Source of the DNA: Sweltsa coloradensis
Taxonomy: Eukaryota; Arthropoda; Insecta; Plecoptera; Chloroperlidae
NCBI GenBank assembly: GCA_024449915.1
Contig: JAMZAV010000052.1
Coordinates: forward strand, 1,240,001 to 1,304,000
Direction of reading: 5' to 3'
Length of the DNA: 64,000 nt
This document shows, one piece after another, positions 12,307 to 23,900 of this stretch. Position 1 is the first letter of the stretch, and each line of letters opens with the position of its first letter. Both the position numbers and the translations under genes were made by a program. The notes under the pieces were generated by a model. That model saw only the letters and a program-made list of their open reading frames with translations, ran no database searches and was not told the DNA's origin.

Positions 12307-12620
12307 ACAACCAACAAACAGATGACTAAAATTTAGTCACTAAAGGGGGAACACATTTTAACACCATTTAGTCGTTTTTGAAGATAGCGTGTAAATTTTA
12401 GTCACTTGATGTAAAATATAGACACGATTTTAGCAAAAAAGTCGTTTTTAGTGTCTAATCTGGTGACTTTATAAAAATGGACTATTTTTGGTAGGGTATT
12501 TGGACTAATTTAGACACCTGTATAGATTAAACACTAAAAAATAGGACATTCGTGTGAAAATAGTCATTTGTACTTATACACTTAATACCAGAAAAACTAT
12601 TTTAGACACTGAAAATTAAG
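12307..12620 (+). repeat. TTTAGTC-rich dispersed repeat, copy 1
   Basis: Starts ACAACCAACAAACAGATGAC and continues with the odd palindrome GACTAAAATTTAGTC, then many TTTAGTC/GACTAAA and AGTGTCTA/TAGACAC words over about 300 bp. The first 40 bases match the reverse complement of 20098 downward. No coding capacity. Likely a nonautonomous transposon or an old satellite-like repeat. Confidence 0.6.
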
Positions 12621-12869
12621 CTATATTTTTTGTATAGTGAGAGGTAGCCCTGGCTATAACGACGGTGGGAAATAGGCGGCTTCAACTGGACGTGTTCATT
12701 TGCGTGCCATACTGTGATAGTGTTATTTAAATTGAGCATTACAAAAATGATACAAGATTTAAATGATACAATAAATTTTTTTTAAAAATGAATTGCCATA
12801 TTTTATGTTTTTGATGTGAAATAAATTTGAATTCTACAAATTACTTCGAATGAAGATATAGAAGTTTGT

Positions 12870-13082
12870 CGCCGTATCTACCTACTCAGTCATGTAGAGA
12901 CATTTATTTTAAAGCAGTCCAATCAACCATGTAGTCCTAGGCGCCGACAATATTGGCGACCGAACTATGACCAACTAGAGTAAAAAAGTTCAGGCTACTT
13001 CCGCCGTACGCGGGAAATCGATCCCTGGACTTCTGCATTGGAAAGCTGAGCCTCTATGCCACAAGACCAAGGAGCCACAAAA
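12870..13082 (-). mobile_element. tRNA-derived SINE, second copy
   Basis: Reverse complement of the 4528 family. Box A-like TGGCTCCTTGG lies at 13077-13067, and a box B-like stretch GGATCGATTTCC lies just below 13025. The body shares an AACTTTTTTACTC-like stretch with copy 1 and ends in a degraded ATGACTGAGTAGGTAGAT tail near 12880. It is shorter and more diverged than copy 1. Confidence 0.7.
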
Positions 13083-13149
13083 ATTAAAGATTCTTCATGT
13101 AAATTTAACATGAACTATACGTAGGCCAAGGACTTTCATATTTTGTCTA

Positions 13150-13249
13150 GGTAATTAATAAAATTATTTATTCATTATTATTTATTTACTTTTGTTATTT
13201 TTTATTTACTTTGGTTTTATATTTATTATTTATTAAATTTATTATGTAG

Positions 13250-13280
<31 letters not shown>

Positions 13281-13345
13281 TTTTATTTAGTATGTATGAA
13301 TAATCTAATTAATTAAGTAATTAATTAATAATTAATTTATTCAAT
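13150..13345. repeat. AT-rich (TTTA)n low-complexity region
   Basis: Imperfect TTTA/TTAT arrays, with an uninterrupted run near 13254-13280, then TTAATTAA-type repeats to 13345. Confidence 0.85.
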
Positions 13346-13679
13346 TCCGATAAAATGTAACGTAGGCGGTAGCCTATAAATGTAACTTTTGAAAAACCTA
13401 GGTATTGAAGTTCAATTTTTTCAAGTTTGTCGTGCCGTCAAGTTTTGTTGGAGACGTGGGCTACCTGCCTTATTTCAAAAGTCAAAACAAAGCAAAGGTC
13501 TGCCGTTAGATTTTTGGCGGTGTAAATAAAGGTGTAGCTATTATTCGTTCGATATGTTATTAATAATGGAAGTATAAACGTCAAGATCACGAGTTATTAA
13601 GTGAAACGATAAATTGTCTAATGCAAGAAACTGATTTACCTACTTCGAGGTCCATGTTTATTTTGTGGATCTCGTAGCC

Positions 13680-15800
13680 TAGGGCCTACCGACTCAAACT
13701 AGGCTGTCACCCTACAAAGTCAAGTTCGAAGGAGATTCTTACGACACGAGTTTCTACATAATCCTATGAAAAAACATACAGGTACGTAAGGAAAACTTAT
13801 AGGCCATCAATAAGCCTCCTAGCATAAGTCCTAACAACCTATAGAAATAGCCTATGGCCTACCCTACTAGGCCTTCGCCTGAGCCTTTTAGTTTTTCTAT
13901 GCCCTAGGCTATAGGATAGGCTAGGCCTGGCACTGTTTAGCAAATAGGGCCTAGCAAGGGATTATTAAATACACAAAGGCTAGGGCCTAGCCTAGGCCTA
14001 CCTTTTTTGTAAGAATTAGGCCCTACGCATCTCCCCACCGCGACCCATTCACCCAACAGGCAAAACCTCACTGTGTGGGTCTAGGCTAGCTTAGGTTAGG
14101 TATCTAGTCAAGTCTTACTTCTATATGCTATGCCCCCACCCCTAGGGAGACAGGTACTGGTAGAGCCCACCCATCATGCCAGGGTAAGAGGGAGCCTAGG
14201 CATCCAGCATATTTTGGGCTAGCAAGTACTGGGGTTTCAGGCTCTAGGCCTTGGGTTAGAACTAGGCCTACGGGCCTCCCCCCCCAACTACCTGACCTTT
14301 TTTAAGACAATACAGCTGTTAAACCTTACCATATCTAGGCTAGAACTCGAAACAAATTGGGATTACAGGCCTAGCCATAGCCTGGTACTAGTAAGGCCAG
14401 AGGCTTTCCCTCGTAGGATAGGCCTAGCCTGTGGCTAAAGTAGGTCTATGGATTGTGATGGTTTATTACCGGGGGTGGGGGTAGGCTACGTTACAAGTTT
14501 TCCATTTTTGTTGCTTTTTTAACCTTAAGACTAGGCCTACCTAAGTTCCTTGTCGGTGCTTAATTGTATTGATAAATGTAGTGGCCGCTAGACCTGCAAT
14601 TTAATACCGGTACCGTGTAGTGGTGACTACTGGTATTTATTTAACCTGTGATAGCTATGATTACAATACTTTCTCCCCCCCCCTCCACCACCACACCACT
14701 AGGGTGTCTACCATTAGGCCTAGGCTTAGCCCTGCCCTGCTTGACATTCCCACATTTAAAATTGTATAAGGTACTTGCATACACACACAAATTCAAGCAC
14801 TTTTCCTGTCGTAAGATGCTTATCAGGGGTTGAAGGCCAATTCAACAAGTTTAAGAAAAGTATTAAAAGCCCAAGTGTGCAAGCCATTGTTCTACATTTA
14901 CCCCTTCGTGGGCCGCAGTTAGTGGTATTTGGCTTCTACGGGATGTGACATGTCAAACACTTATTTGCTTGTTTGCTTATTGCTATCACGTCTAGTGAGT
15001 GGGAAACGTTGAAATTTTCAACGAGGATGAATATTTTATTGTTTGTTAAGGCTAGGGGCCTATTAACCTATCAAAAGACTCTAGGGCCTAGCCTACAGAC
15101 AGACCATTAAATGTTCTTTTTACATTTTAGAATAAGCCCATTGGTATTTAATATAGGCTGGCTGAGCAGGGCCAATGCAGTTCACTATGAATAAAATTAA
15201 TTTGAATACTTGACACTTGTAGACTTTGGCTCTCGGCTAGGTGTATACTGGATCAGGTGTCTGATTCAGTGACCGGTATTGGCCCGTAGTAGACTAGGAC
15301 TATGTACCGTAACGTACCTACCTAACTTAAGTTTAAGGATAAAATTACGTTGATAGCGCACGATTTTCCGCTGAAATGGAGCTCATAAACATACATAGCT
15401 ACCGTAGGCCGAGCCTAAAACGTGTTTGAAATAAACATAAGTCAAGCTGAAAAACCTGGCCAGCATCTAGGCTATGCCTTATATGAAACAAAAAAAATTA
15501 CTAGCATACAAAACACCTTCGGGTAGTGCTATGTTTCTATTTAAAATATTTAGCTAGGAACTTTTCGCTGTGATACTGGCGGCGGACAAGTGCGCTATAT
15601 ACGGAAGGTGGACCTACCTAGACTATTTATAAACTTAGAATGAGATCATGTTGTCTGTGCAATATGTCGCATCGTCTGGGTCATGGGCTACAAATTTTAC
15701 GGGCTTAGACCTACTAGGTCTAGGCCTTATATACTTTCTCCATGTCTGACCAGTAAGCCTAGGCCTACAAGTACAAACTGAGGGCTTAGGCCTTAAGATG
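13680..15800. repeat. block enriched in AGGCCT / CTAGGC words
   Basis: The palindromic hexamer AGGCCT, usually within TAGGCCTA or GTAGGCCTAC, and variants such as GGGCCTAG recur at least a dozen times in about 2 kb where chance predicts less than one. Scattered copies continue to about 19070. There is no fixed period, so this is a word-level enrichment and not a tandem array. No gene is recognised in the block; a 61-codon frame at 14648 is not convincing. Confidence 0.7.
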
Positions 15801-16069
15801 CTAAACAAAGTTCATGTTTATTTTTTCATTCCACAAACTTTAGGGCCAACCCTAATTGATTTTGGTATATCCTAAACTTCAAGTGCCTTTACACCACTAG
15901 GGCATTACTAGTTAGTTCATAGTACTTCATATGGGTAATGGTGTAAGTGACGGTACCGGTAGTGATGTGGGTTTTCTTGGAAGAGGTTATTTGGAAAATT
16001 TCCAGAAAGTTGCCGGGAAAAATTTCTGACAAAAAAGGGGAAGATGGGGATGGTTGAAAACATAGGGAT

Positions 16070-16081
16070 GGTTGTACAACC
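16070..16081. repeat. 12-bp perfect palindrome GGTTGTACAACC, copy 1
   Basis: Self-complementary word that recurs exactly at 20087-20098 and 29525-29536. Here it sits in a slightly larger imperfect palindrome, with AGGG before and CCCT after. Confidence 0.85.
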
Positions 16082-17398
16082 CCTATTCTAGTGGTTTTGT
16101 TTTGGAAACATTTTTGTGGGTAGCCTAAACGTGGCGCCATTCCGTCAAAAAACAGGAATTTCAGAAAAAAAATTAAAATACAGTATTTAGGGCCTATTAG
16201 TTTTGTTTTAGCTTTAAACCTGTTTTGTAACTCTTTCTGCTTGGTTACTGAAATCACTAAAACACATTTTCATAGCATCATTCTTTAGTTTTTAGCATGT
16301 TTTTCACTCTTACTGTGTATTGCACACAGGGATAGGAGAAAGTAAATTATGGTTAAGTTTTGATAAATTGTAACTAGAGGGGGGATCTGCCTAACCGAGT
16401 GAGTGTATGAAGAGAACTAAAGACTGCGTGCTTGTTCATTCTTACAATTCCAAAAGCGTAAAAATGTTGCAGGTAACTTTAGGTGTTTCAATAATCATCT
16501 ATCATTAAAAAAGCAAACAGTTGTAACATCTGTTACACAAAATAGGACACAAGTCCTTATAAATCAGGTGAAGGTTAATCTAATCAAAACCAAAACTTCA
16601 AAAGTAAGTAATGGTAGGCCTACTCAAATACATGTGGAACATTTAGATTTTTTCTACATGGCACAATAATTTGATATAGTACTAATGTGTAACCGGTGAT
16701 GCTACACTGATAGGGCCTATCCGTTAACATTGATTGTTTGATGATGTTTAGTCATTAATTTTGTGAAAATGAATTAATATTACTAAACAATTTCATTCGC
16801 ATTCGCCATTATAATAGTTAAAAATATTAATGCGTAATTTTTATTAGAAAAATGATTAATATGTCACAATAGCCTACCTAGAGACTACCCTGATAGCTTG
16901 TGGTTAAATTAATTTTTTAAATTAAATTTTTGATAAAGCCTATCAACTTAATTATGACACATGAAAAATTTACACTAGACTTGAATATATTGATAACATC
17001 AGAAGTAACAAACTAACAAATGTAATTTTGAGGCCACGCCCCAACACCCTTGAACCTCCTAACTTGAAATCTCTTTAGAATGGTAGGGCCTACTTGGTAA
17101 GTGATGTTAAATAAACTGTAATGGTAGTTGTATTAGCAAATAGTAAAGCAATCTGATTCTTCTTCCTTTAGATAGACAATATTTCGCAACCTTACTGATA
17201 GAAAATAATAAAAAATAACATGCACTTCTAGGTCACTCGTAAAACAATCCGTTACAAAGCACTGTAACCATCCGCTTACCCTACACCACTATTTTTGAAG
17301 TTTTTAAATTAATTAGTGAATTTTCTCAGAAGTTAGGACTAGAGGCTATTTAATGATCCTTGTGAATTATTATAATTTTAAATTATTTTTCACCCCCT

Positions 17399-17413
17399 TG
17401 GGGGGGGGGGGGC
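17399..17413. repeat. poly-G tract
   Basis: About 14 consecutive G between CCCCCTT and CCCTGAC. Simple repeat. Confidence 0.9.
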
Positions 17414-19259
17414 CCTGACTTTTTATTCAAAATACGTCTAGTGTTAATGTAGTCCCAAATTTGTAACACCGTTACAGTTCACTAAATACGTCAAGTATTT
17501 TGAAGATGGTTAACTGTTTGGAGTGAATTTCCTGGTAGTAAATCAGAAGTATTGGTGTGATATGTGTTACCAAACATGAAAAAGCTTATAATATGAAGGC
17601 AGAATATATGTTTAAGTAGTGAAAACGTAACATCCGATACATACGGAATGGCCTCTGTGAATTAGATGAGTCTCAGGGAGCAGTGGACACAGAAAAATTT
17701 CAGGAGGCTGTGACCAATGGCGCCAAATTGGAAGCATGGTGCTAGTTTTCTGACTGTCGAGTAAATTTTATTGTTTTGTTCGATTCCAATTATTTCCATG
17801 TGGTTATTTTTCAAATAAAGTTATGTGCTATATTGAAGGTATGGTTCATGATAAAGATGATTCATGTAAGTAGACCAAAACTTTTTTTATTTAGTCAGAA
17901 TTGATCTAAGCATAACCTAACATGGAAACAAGGGGATGGTTGATACATACGGTAAAACGTTACGGTAGTTGTCTAGCCTGTACAAAATTATTTTTATAAC
18001 ATCCTTACATTAGTTGATTTTATGGTGAATGAGTAATTAAGCCTAGGCCTAGCTACCCTGGCATTATTTTGTGAAAGTCCCACAGGAACTAGCCTTATAC
18101 TACAATTTGTTATAGACCCTAGTTCTGAATAAGAAGTGATTATTGAAGATATTTCGATGAAATTTGGGATTGCCCTTTACTGTAGCCTACTTTCCAAGAT
18201 ATACTGGTACGGTAAGGACTACCATACTTCTTTTCGATCTTCACTGGGGATTGTCAACACACTTGGGTGTGCTATGCCTGCTCTCTCTCCCAGCGAGGAA
18301 ATTGTTACCTACCTAAAAGTCTTAAAATACCTACGTACACACTATTTTAATTCTAGAATTTTCTTAATTCTTCTACAATTTTACTTTGAATTGTGTACGC
18401 TAAAAACAAATAACAATAAGTATAAATTAAAATGGATATTAACTTTGATTTGTCAATGTAGGTATAGATCTACCTTGCAGGAATAAGGACACTTGCGTAA
18501 TTAAAAGTCAATTAAAAGTTTAAAATCTAAATAAACACTTATAATTAGGATCCTGTGTAGACTAGCCTTGCTGAAGGCCCATTTACTGCCTCTTTTCAGT
18601 TAAATAAAAGCCAGAGCTGATTTTTGTTGTTTTTTATTTACTTGCAAACAAATTTTTATTTATGCAAACAGCCCATAGTTTCTAACATAAAATATTCAAG
18701 AAATATGAGCCAATTAATCAGCATTCGGCTAGAGAAGGAGAAACACTAGGACTAGAAAACAAATGAATTTTAAGTTTAATAAGCTACCTAGCCGATTCCT
18801 GAATCCATGCTTGAAATTATAAATGGATAAAAAAAATTTACACTAATTATCTATTGGTAATTATTTTTATAACGCTATATATACTATGCTACAGGGAGAT
18901 CCTGAATTAAGCCCAAATACTCACAAAGTTCTGATTACGCCTTTTTTCCAACCTAGGGGACCTACACTTTTTCAGCCTGTGGTCAGGTGTGTCACACATG
19001 ACTGCCGCTACGATGGAGCATTTTCGACTATTAGAGGGCCTACTACTACTACCGGTAGGCCTACCTTACTTATTTTTCTCAGAAAAATGTGCTTTTCCTG
19101 CACCCTTTGGTACCCTTACCCACTCCAAAGTATGTTTTTATGTAACCCTGTAAAATAATGCACCATACACCCATCATCACCTTCTATGATAACCCACCTA
19201 CCTATAAGCCAACCCCCCTCACTGCCTCAAACATACACAATTTGTTTTGAAAATTTCAA

Positions 19260-19760
19260 AAATTGTGGGATTCCTCACACACACAACTCCAACCCCCACC
19301 CCGGAGGTGTGCCATGGTAAGCTCCTCATTTTTCACTTCTCAAACTTTCCTCCTTCCGTTGCCAGGGCCAAACCCCCCGCCACATCCACCGCTCCACCCC
19401 CGCCCCCAGGAGGTTTGCCCAGTGGTCGGTAAGTAATTATCAGCGGCTGTAACACATTGCTTTAAGACTAACTACATCAAAAATCCTCATCTTTCATTCC
19501 CAGACTCTCTTCCCTCCATTGCCAGGTTGCCAACCCCCCCCCCCCCCACCTACACCCCCACCCCGAGGTTTCCGGCCATAGGTAAGCATTATCATGGTTG
19601 TAACACTAGCTTTAAGAAATAAACTACATCAAAACTCCTCATCTTTCACTTCCCAAACTGCTCTCCCTACCGTTGCCAGGTGCAACCCCCCCCCCTCCAC
19701 CTCCACCCTACCCCGGAAGTGTACCACGGTAAGCATAATCTGGTGTGGACCACTAACTTT
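19260..19760 (+). repeat. tandem array of splice-site-bounded C-rich cassettes
   Basis: Roughly 150-bp imperfect units repeat three to four times. Each has a GGTAAG element (GTAAG at 19317, 19429, 19582 and 19729), a spacer with CTTTAAGA and ACTACATCAAAA words, a pyrimidine tract (TCATCTTTCACTTCCC-like), then TTGCCAG (CAG ends at 19365, 19525 and 19679) and a poly-C/proline-codon-rich block. The order pyrimidine tract-CAG-block-GTAAG is that of an internal exon. Putative exons would be 63, 56 and 49 nt and do not keep a common frame. It is either a decayed tandem-exon duplication or a minisatellite resembling one. Confidence 0.6.
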
Positions 19761-19914
19761 AAGACAACGTAAATCCAAAACACTATCTGTCACTTCCAAC
19801 TCTCCCCGCACATCGCAGCACGTTTGCCAACTGCGAACCTCCACCCCACCCTCGGATGGCGGGGGGGGTAGCGGTGGGAGATTTATGCACACCAGGGGGG
19901 AGAAATTTAGCATC

Positions 19915-20098
19915 TTTCAATGACTGAATTTAGTCGTATTTATACAATTAGTTCAGTATAAAAGTGCACTAAAACCAAATATTTTTAAACATCTTTATGT
20001 GTCTAAAATAGTCATATATGTCTGACCTATAAAAAGGGTGCAATAAGGCACGTCAAAAATGACTAAATATTAGTCGTCTGTTGTTAGGTTGTACAACC
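19915..20098 (-). repeat. TTTAGTC-rich dispersed repeat, copy 2
   Basis: Read from 20098 downward it begins with GGTTGTACAACC, then AACAACAGACGACTAATATTT, matching the start of the 12307 copy. TTTAGTC/GACTAAA words continue to about 19925. The terminal palindrome overlaps the element edge. Confidence 0.6.
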
Positions 20099-20654
20099 TT
20101 AATACAATATAATCATAACACAGACTTTGGGGAACAAACTGTCGTAAACGTATTATTAAACTGGTGTTGTATATAAATTGTAATGAATAGATTTTGTATT
20201 ATTTGTTCATGCTTGATCAATTTATTGTGTTTAATTGAATTGACAGTTACAATGGTTAAACCAAACAAAATTAAAGTGAATAAAACTATTATTTATTGTT
20301 TAATTTAGTTATACCTAACACTTGTGGGTTAATACCTGTTGTTAGAGATAGATAAATAACTTACACCAACAATGGTTAGAGAAACGAGGAGATAAAAAAA
20401 ATCCCCCACACACACAATAATATTGTATTGAAATTCAAGTATAAAAATGATAATCGTAGGTACTTAAATAAAAGTAGAAAAAAATTAATAATGAAATTAA
20501 AATATGAAATTGTTATGTTGAAAAAAACCAAGAGCAATACTAGGTCGGAGGAAAAAAAAATTAAACTGAAAACTATAATATTCTGGGGGGGGCGGGATGA
20601 TATTCAATCAATTAAATTCCGGGATAGTAATGTGTTGTGTGCAAACATTCATGA

Positions 20655-20672
20655 GACCCGGCACCTCCACCA
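20655..20672 (-). repeat. dispersed 18-nt motif, copy 2
   Basis: Exact GACCCGGCACCTCCACCA on the + strand, followed by AAACTTTG; the same 3' flank follows copy 7 at 48842. Confidence 0.9.
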
Positions 20673-20945
20673 AAACTTTGACGATATACTTTTTTTAATT
20701 CATAAATTGGTTTTTTTGCGACCTCTAATTAAATAGGAAAATTAAAGGGAAGTAATTTGTTAAATTTGGGATAGGGCCTTTGCTTGCAAATCCATTGAAC
20801 AGTTGCGGTTGTGACTGTTTACGGCGTCATGGAGATACATGGCCTGGGTGGCCGCTCGAACTAAGCTGCATCATTGGAATCAAGTGGGTGCCTCTAAACT
20901 GAGTATGAGGCTAACTATAGTATCAAGTGTATCACGAGGGTTGGA

Positions 20946-20963
20946 TGGTGGAGGTGCCGGGTC
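20946..20963 (+). repeat. dispersed 18-nt motif, copy 3
   Basis: Exact TGGTGGAGGTGCCGGGTC, inverted relative to copy 2, which lies about 290 bp upstream. It falls inside a 68-codon frame (20839-21045) where it would encode Gly-Gly-Gly-Ala-Gly-Ser; that frame is not otherwise convincing. Confidence 0.9.
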
Positions 20964-23900
20964 CGGTGAATTAAGAGCGCAAGAACTTGATGCCACTTTT
21001 ATACAATACAAAATAAATATACCACTTGACCTACAACTTAGATAATGCACAGATTGTACACAAAAATGTTATATTGTCGTTTTGAAACACAAATAGGGCC
21101 TACAATAAACTTAAAGATGTTTCAAAATATTTCTCGTATTTCAAAATTAAGGTATGTTTGGAGTTAATAAACATTAGTTTGTAATTAATAATTATGTGTA
21201 AAAGGTATTAAAAGTAGACCGACCTGAAACTAACAAATCAGCTACACATGATATTAAATGAATGAGTCTTACACAACGGTACGCTTCATTTTCTCAGAAT
21301 TGGTCTAAACAAACTCAACTGCGATAAAAGGGACTGGAAAATCGGTAATGTTTTACAGAAGAATAACTTGCTTCAACCTAATAAAAAAGTAAGTTTCATG
21401 ACTACCAATATTTTAAACAGGTAAAATGAATTTCGTTGAATTAGGGTGGATATGATTTTTTGGTCTACCTTGTATTTACAATAATTATTGTTAAACTGCA
21501 CCTTTTTACCGAAGTACATGTAATTTCGTTGTCCATTAGACTGCTTAATTGATACCAACAAAACTAATTAAATTGTTCATAATTAGTATGTTGATGACAT
21601 TAATACACAATACGAAAAATAAACAAGCAACTTCGCTTTGCATATTAATTAACTGGGCTAATTAGTGAGTATCACACACACAAACCAGGCTCACGCCAAA
21701 GTCACACTCCAGTAGTCACTTCGCATCGGGCAATGCATAAAGAGTCACTCTCTACATGCGATGGTGTAATTTCTATCGGCTACACTGAAGTAATTAGTTG
21801 CTAATTCGTGACCGTACACGATCGTACATCGAGTATCGACGGTCACAAAATGAACGAAATAAACGAGAAAAAGGGTAATGTCGAGCCTGAAAACACAGCC
21901 ATCAAATTTGTCACTGTTCGTGTTTTTTGTTGGGTTTATAGAGCCAAGGGGATCGAAATATACACACATTTCCATTATAAAATAAATAAAAACATATTTA
22001 AAAATATAATTAACTTTACTTCAATCAACTAGAATAGTTACAACTGCAGTTGTTATCGACCAAATATAGAAATATATCGTGGGGGAAACCCGATCAAATA
22101 CGCATTTCATATAGCATGTCAGGTTATTGTATCGCCCTTGGATACATATTTAAAAAATCCAATTAATGTGTCTAAAATGTTGGCTGGATAAAAGAAGGTC
22201 TTGTACATAAAAGTAAAATATTGATTTACATATTTTTGGACGGAACATAACCTCAACATCAGCCATATATGATACAAATGTATGAACAATGTTGAAAAAT
22301 AGTGCACACACTCAGCCAAGTGTAAAACTATTATAGCCTCACTCTCAATATTTAACGATCAGTCTTTTATAATGGAGTAAGAAAACTGGATGAACACATA
22401 TAACTCGATTTCCTACAAACTTTCAATTAATAGTGTTGGTTTGAAGCCAAAATCACTAAGTATTTTCTAGCGATGGCAGCGAAATGTTTAGTTTTCAATT
22501 GGCTCTGGTCCCTTGTAATAAACACAGTCAGCAAGATATTTCTCATCGCGTATTAGTGGTGATCAACACTACTGGAATAGTTAGACGCTTCCAACTGAGT
22601 GGGTCGTATTGGCAGCGAAGCCGGCTAATCGTTTTCCGGTGAACAATTAGCTGATTGCAGGGGTAACGTTGATTGGGCAATAAAAACAGTTAGCGAATAG
22701 AAACTTTCAGAAAGAACTATCTCTGAACTAAATTTAACTAACCGAACTTACCAATTTCCCCAATTTTTTTTTCAAAATTTTTTAACCCTAGTGTTGGACT
22801 ATGTTATTATTTAAAAACTTTTTTTTTAATGTCTCTTGCTTAAATCTGTTATTATAACAAAACTCGACTCGTTTCCAACGACGCCAGGTGAAGTAATTTT
22901 TGACACGCGCTTTATCCTGAATTTTCTTCTCAACCAATTTCATCACTGAATATAATGTAATAAAATAACACTGATGAATAGATAACTAATCGCGTTCAGG
23001 CGTTTATACAAAGTGTGTTTGGTGTGTTTAGCATGTTCAGTCTACCAACCACTTTGCCGCGTGCTTTGCACCGACTCCGACCCTGTGACCTGTCACTGCA
23101 CATGAAGGGCACTCACTCGTTACCAGGCCACCTGGCTGCACCGCGTGTTCACTGTACAATTAGCGCGCGCCGGGCATTGAAGCGAGGACCTTCTTTGCGC
23201 CACTCCGCTGGACTTGACGACCAGCTCGGGTAGAAGTAGTAATTAACTTTTGAATATCGCTAGCTCTGCATTACAGGTGGTTGCGTCTGTAGCCTTTCAG
23301 AGTTGCGCCCCTTTGTACCCGTCGTGTTCATAGCAAGCTACACACGTCGTTGCTTTCACGTTCAACGGCTGCACCAAACGCGAGGATAATAATAGCTTAT
23401 GCCTGTATGTACACTAAATAAATTTTCAAAATATACATAAAACAGTAGTTATTGAAGAAGAAAATTAGCTGTTACAGTCTTTTCTGAGAAGACCAAAACT
23501 ACATTTTTTGTTTTAATCAAATGCACTCTGCTTACTACAATACTATTGTAAGTTGAATGAAATACGGTTCATACTAAGTAAACCAAATTTTCCACGTAAA
23601 AATGATTAAGGCTAAAAATTGTATTACATACATGGAAAATTTTGATAAATGAAATCATCAAACATTAATTTTAACACATAAGTAATACTGGATGATCTCG
23701 AATTTATACAAAAGTAACTAATGAAATTAAGAGAGTTCTTTAGACTAAACAATAGCACCATAGGGAGTCATTTATAGTATACTGGCATTGTTGATCATTA
23801 ATATAAACCTTCCGAATGAACCTTCAATAACACAAACAGTAATTTAATTTCAACTCCTGTCACACCGTACAAGGCACATTGGCTGCGACCCCAGGCAGTC

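Larger units (their letters stand above)
15801..19240. other. noncoding
   Basis: No gene recognised. It includes the palindrome GGTTGTACAACC at 16070-16081, a poly-G run at 17399-17413, and 116-122 codon frames at 15889-16257 (-) and 18136-18486 (+) with no domain signal. Confidence 0.5.

Noticed and set aside
20839..21045. Gly-Gly-Gly-Ala-Gly-Ser encoded by the 18-nt motif as a protein linker or cloning remnant
   Set aside because: Other copies of the motif are out of frame, inverted or in AT-rich noncoding DNA, with natural diverged flanks; coding meaning is unlikely.
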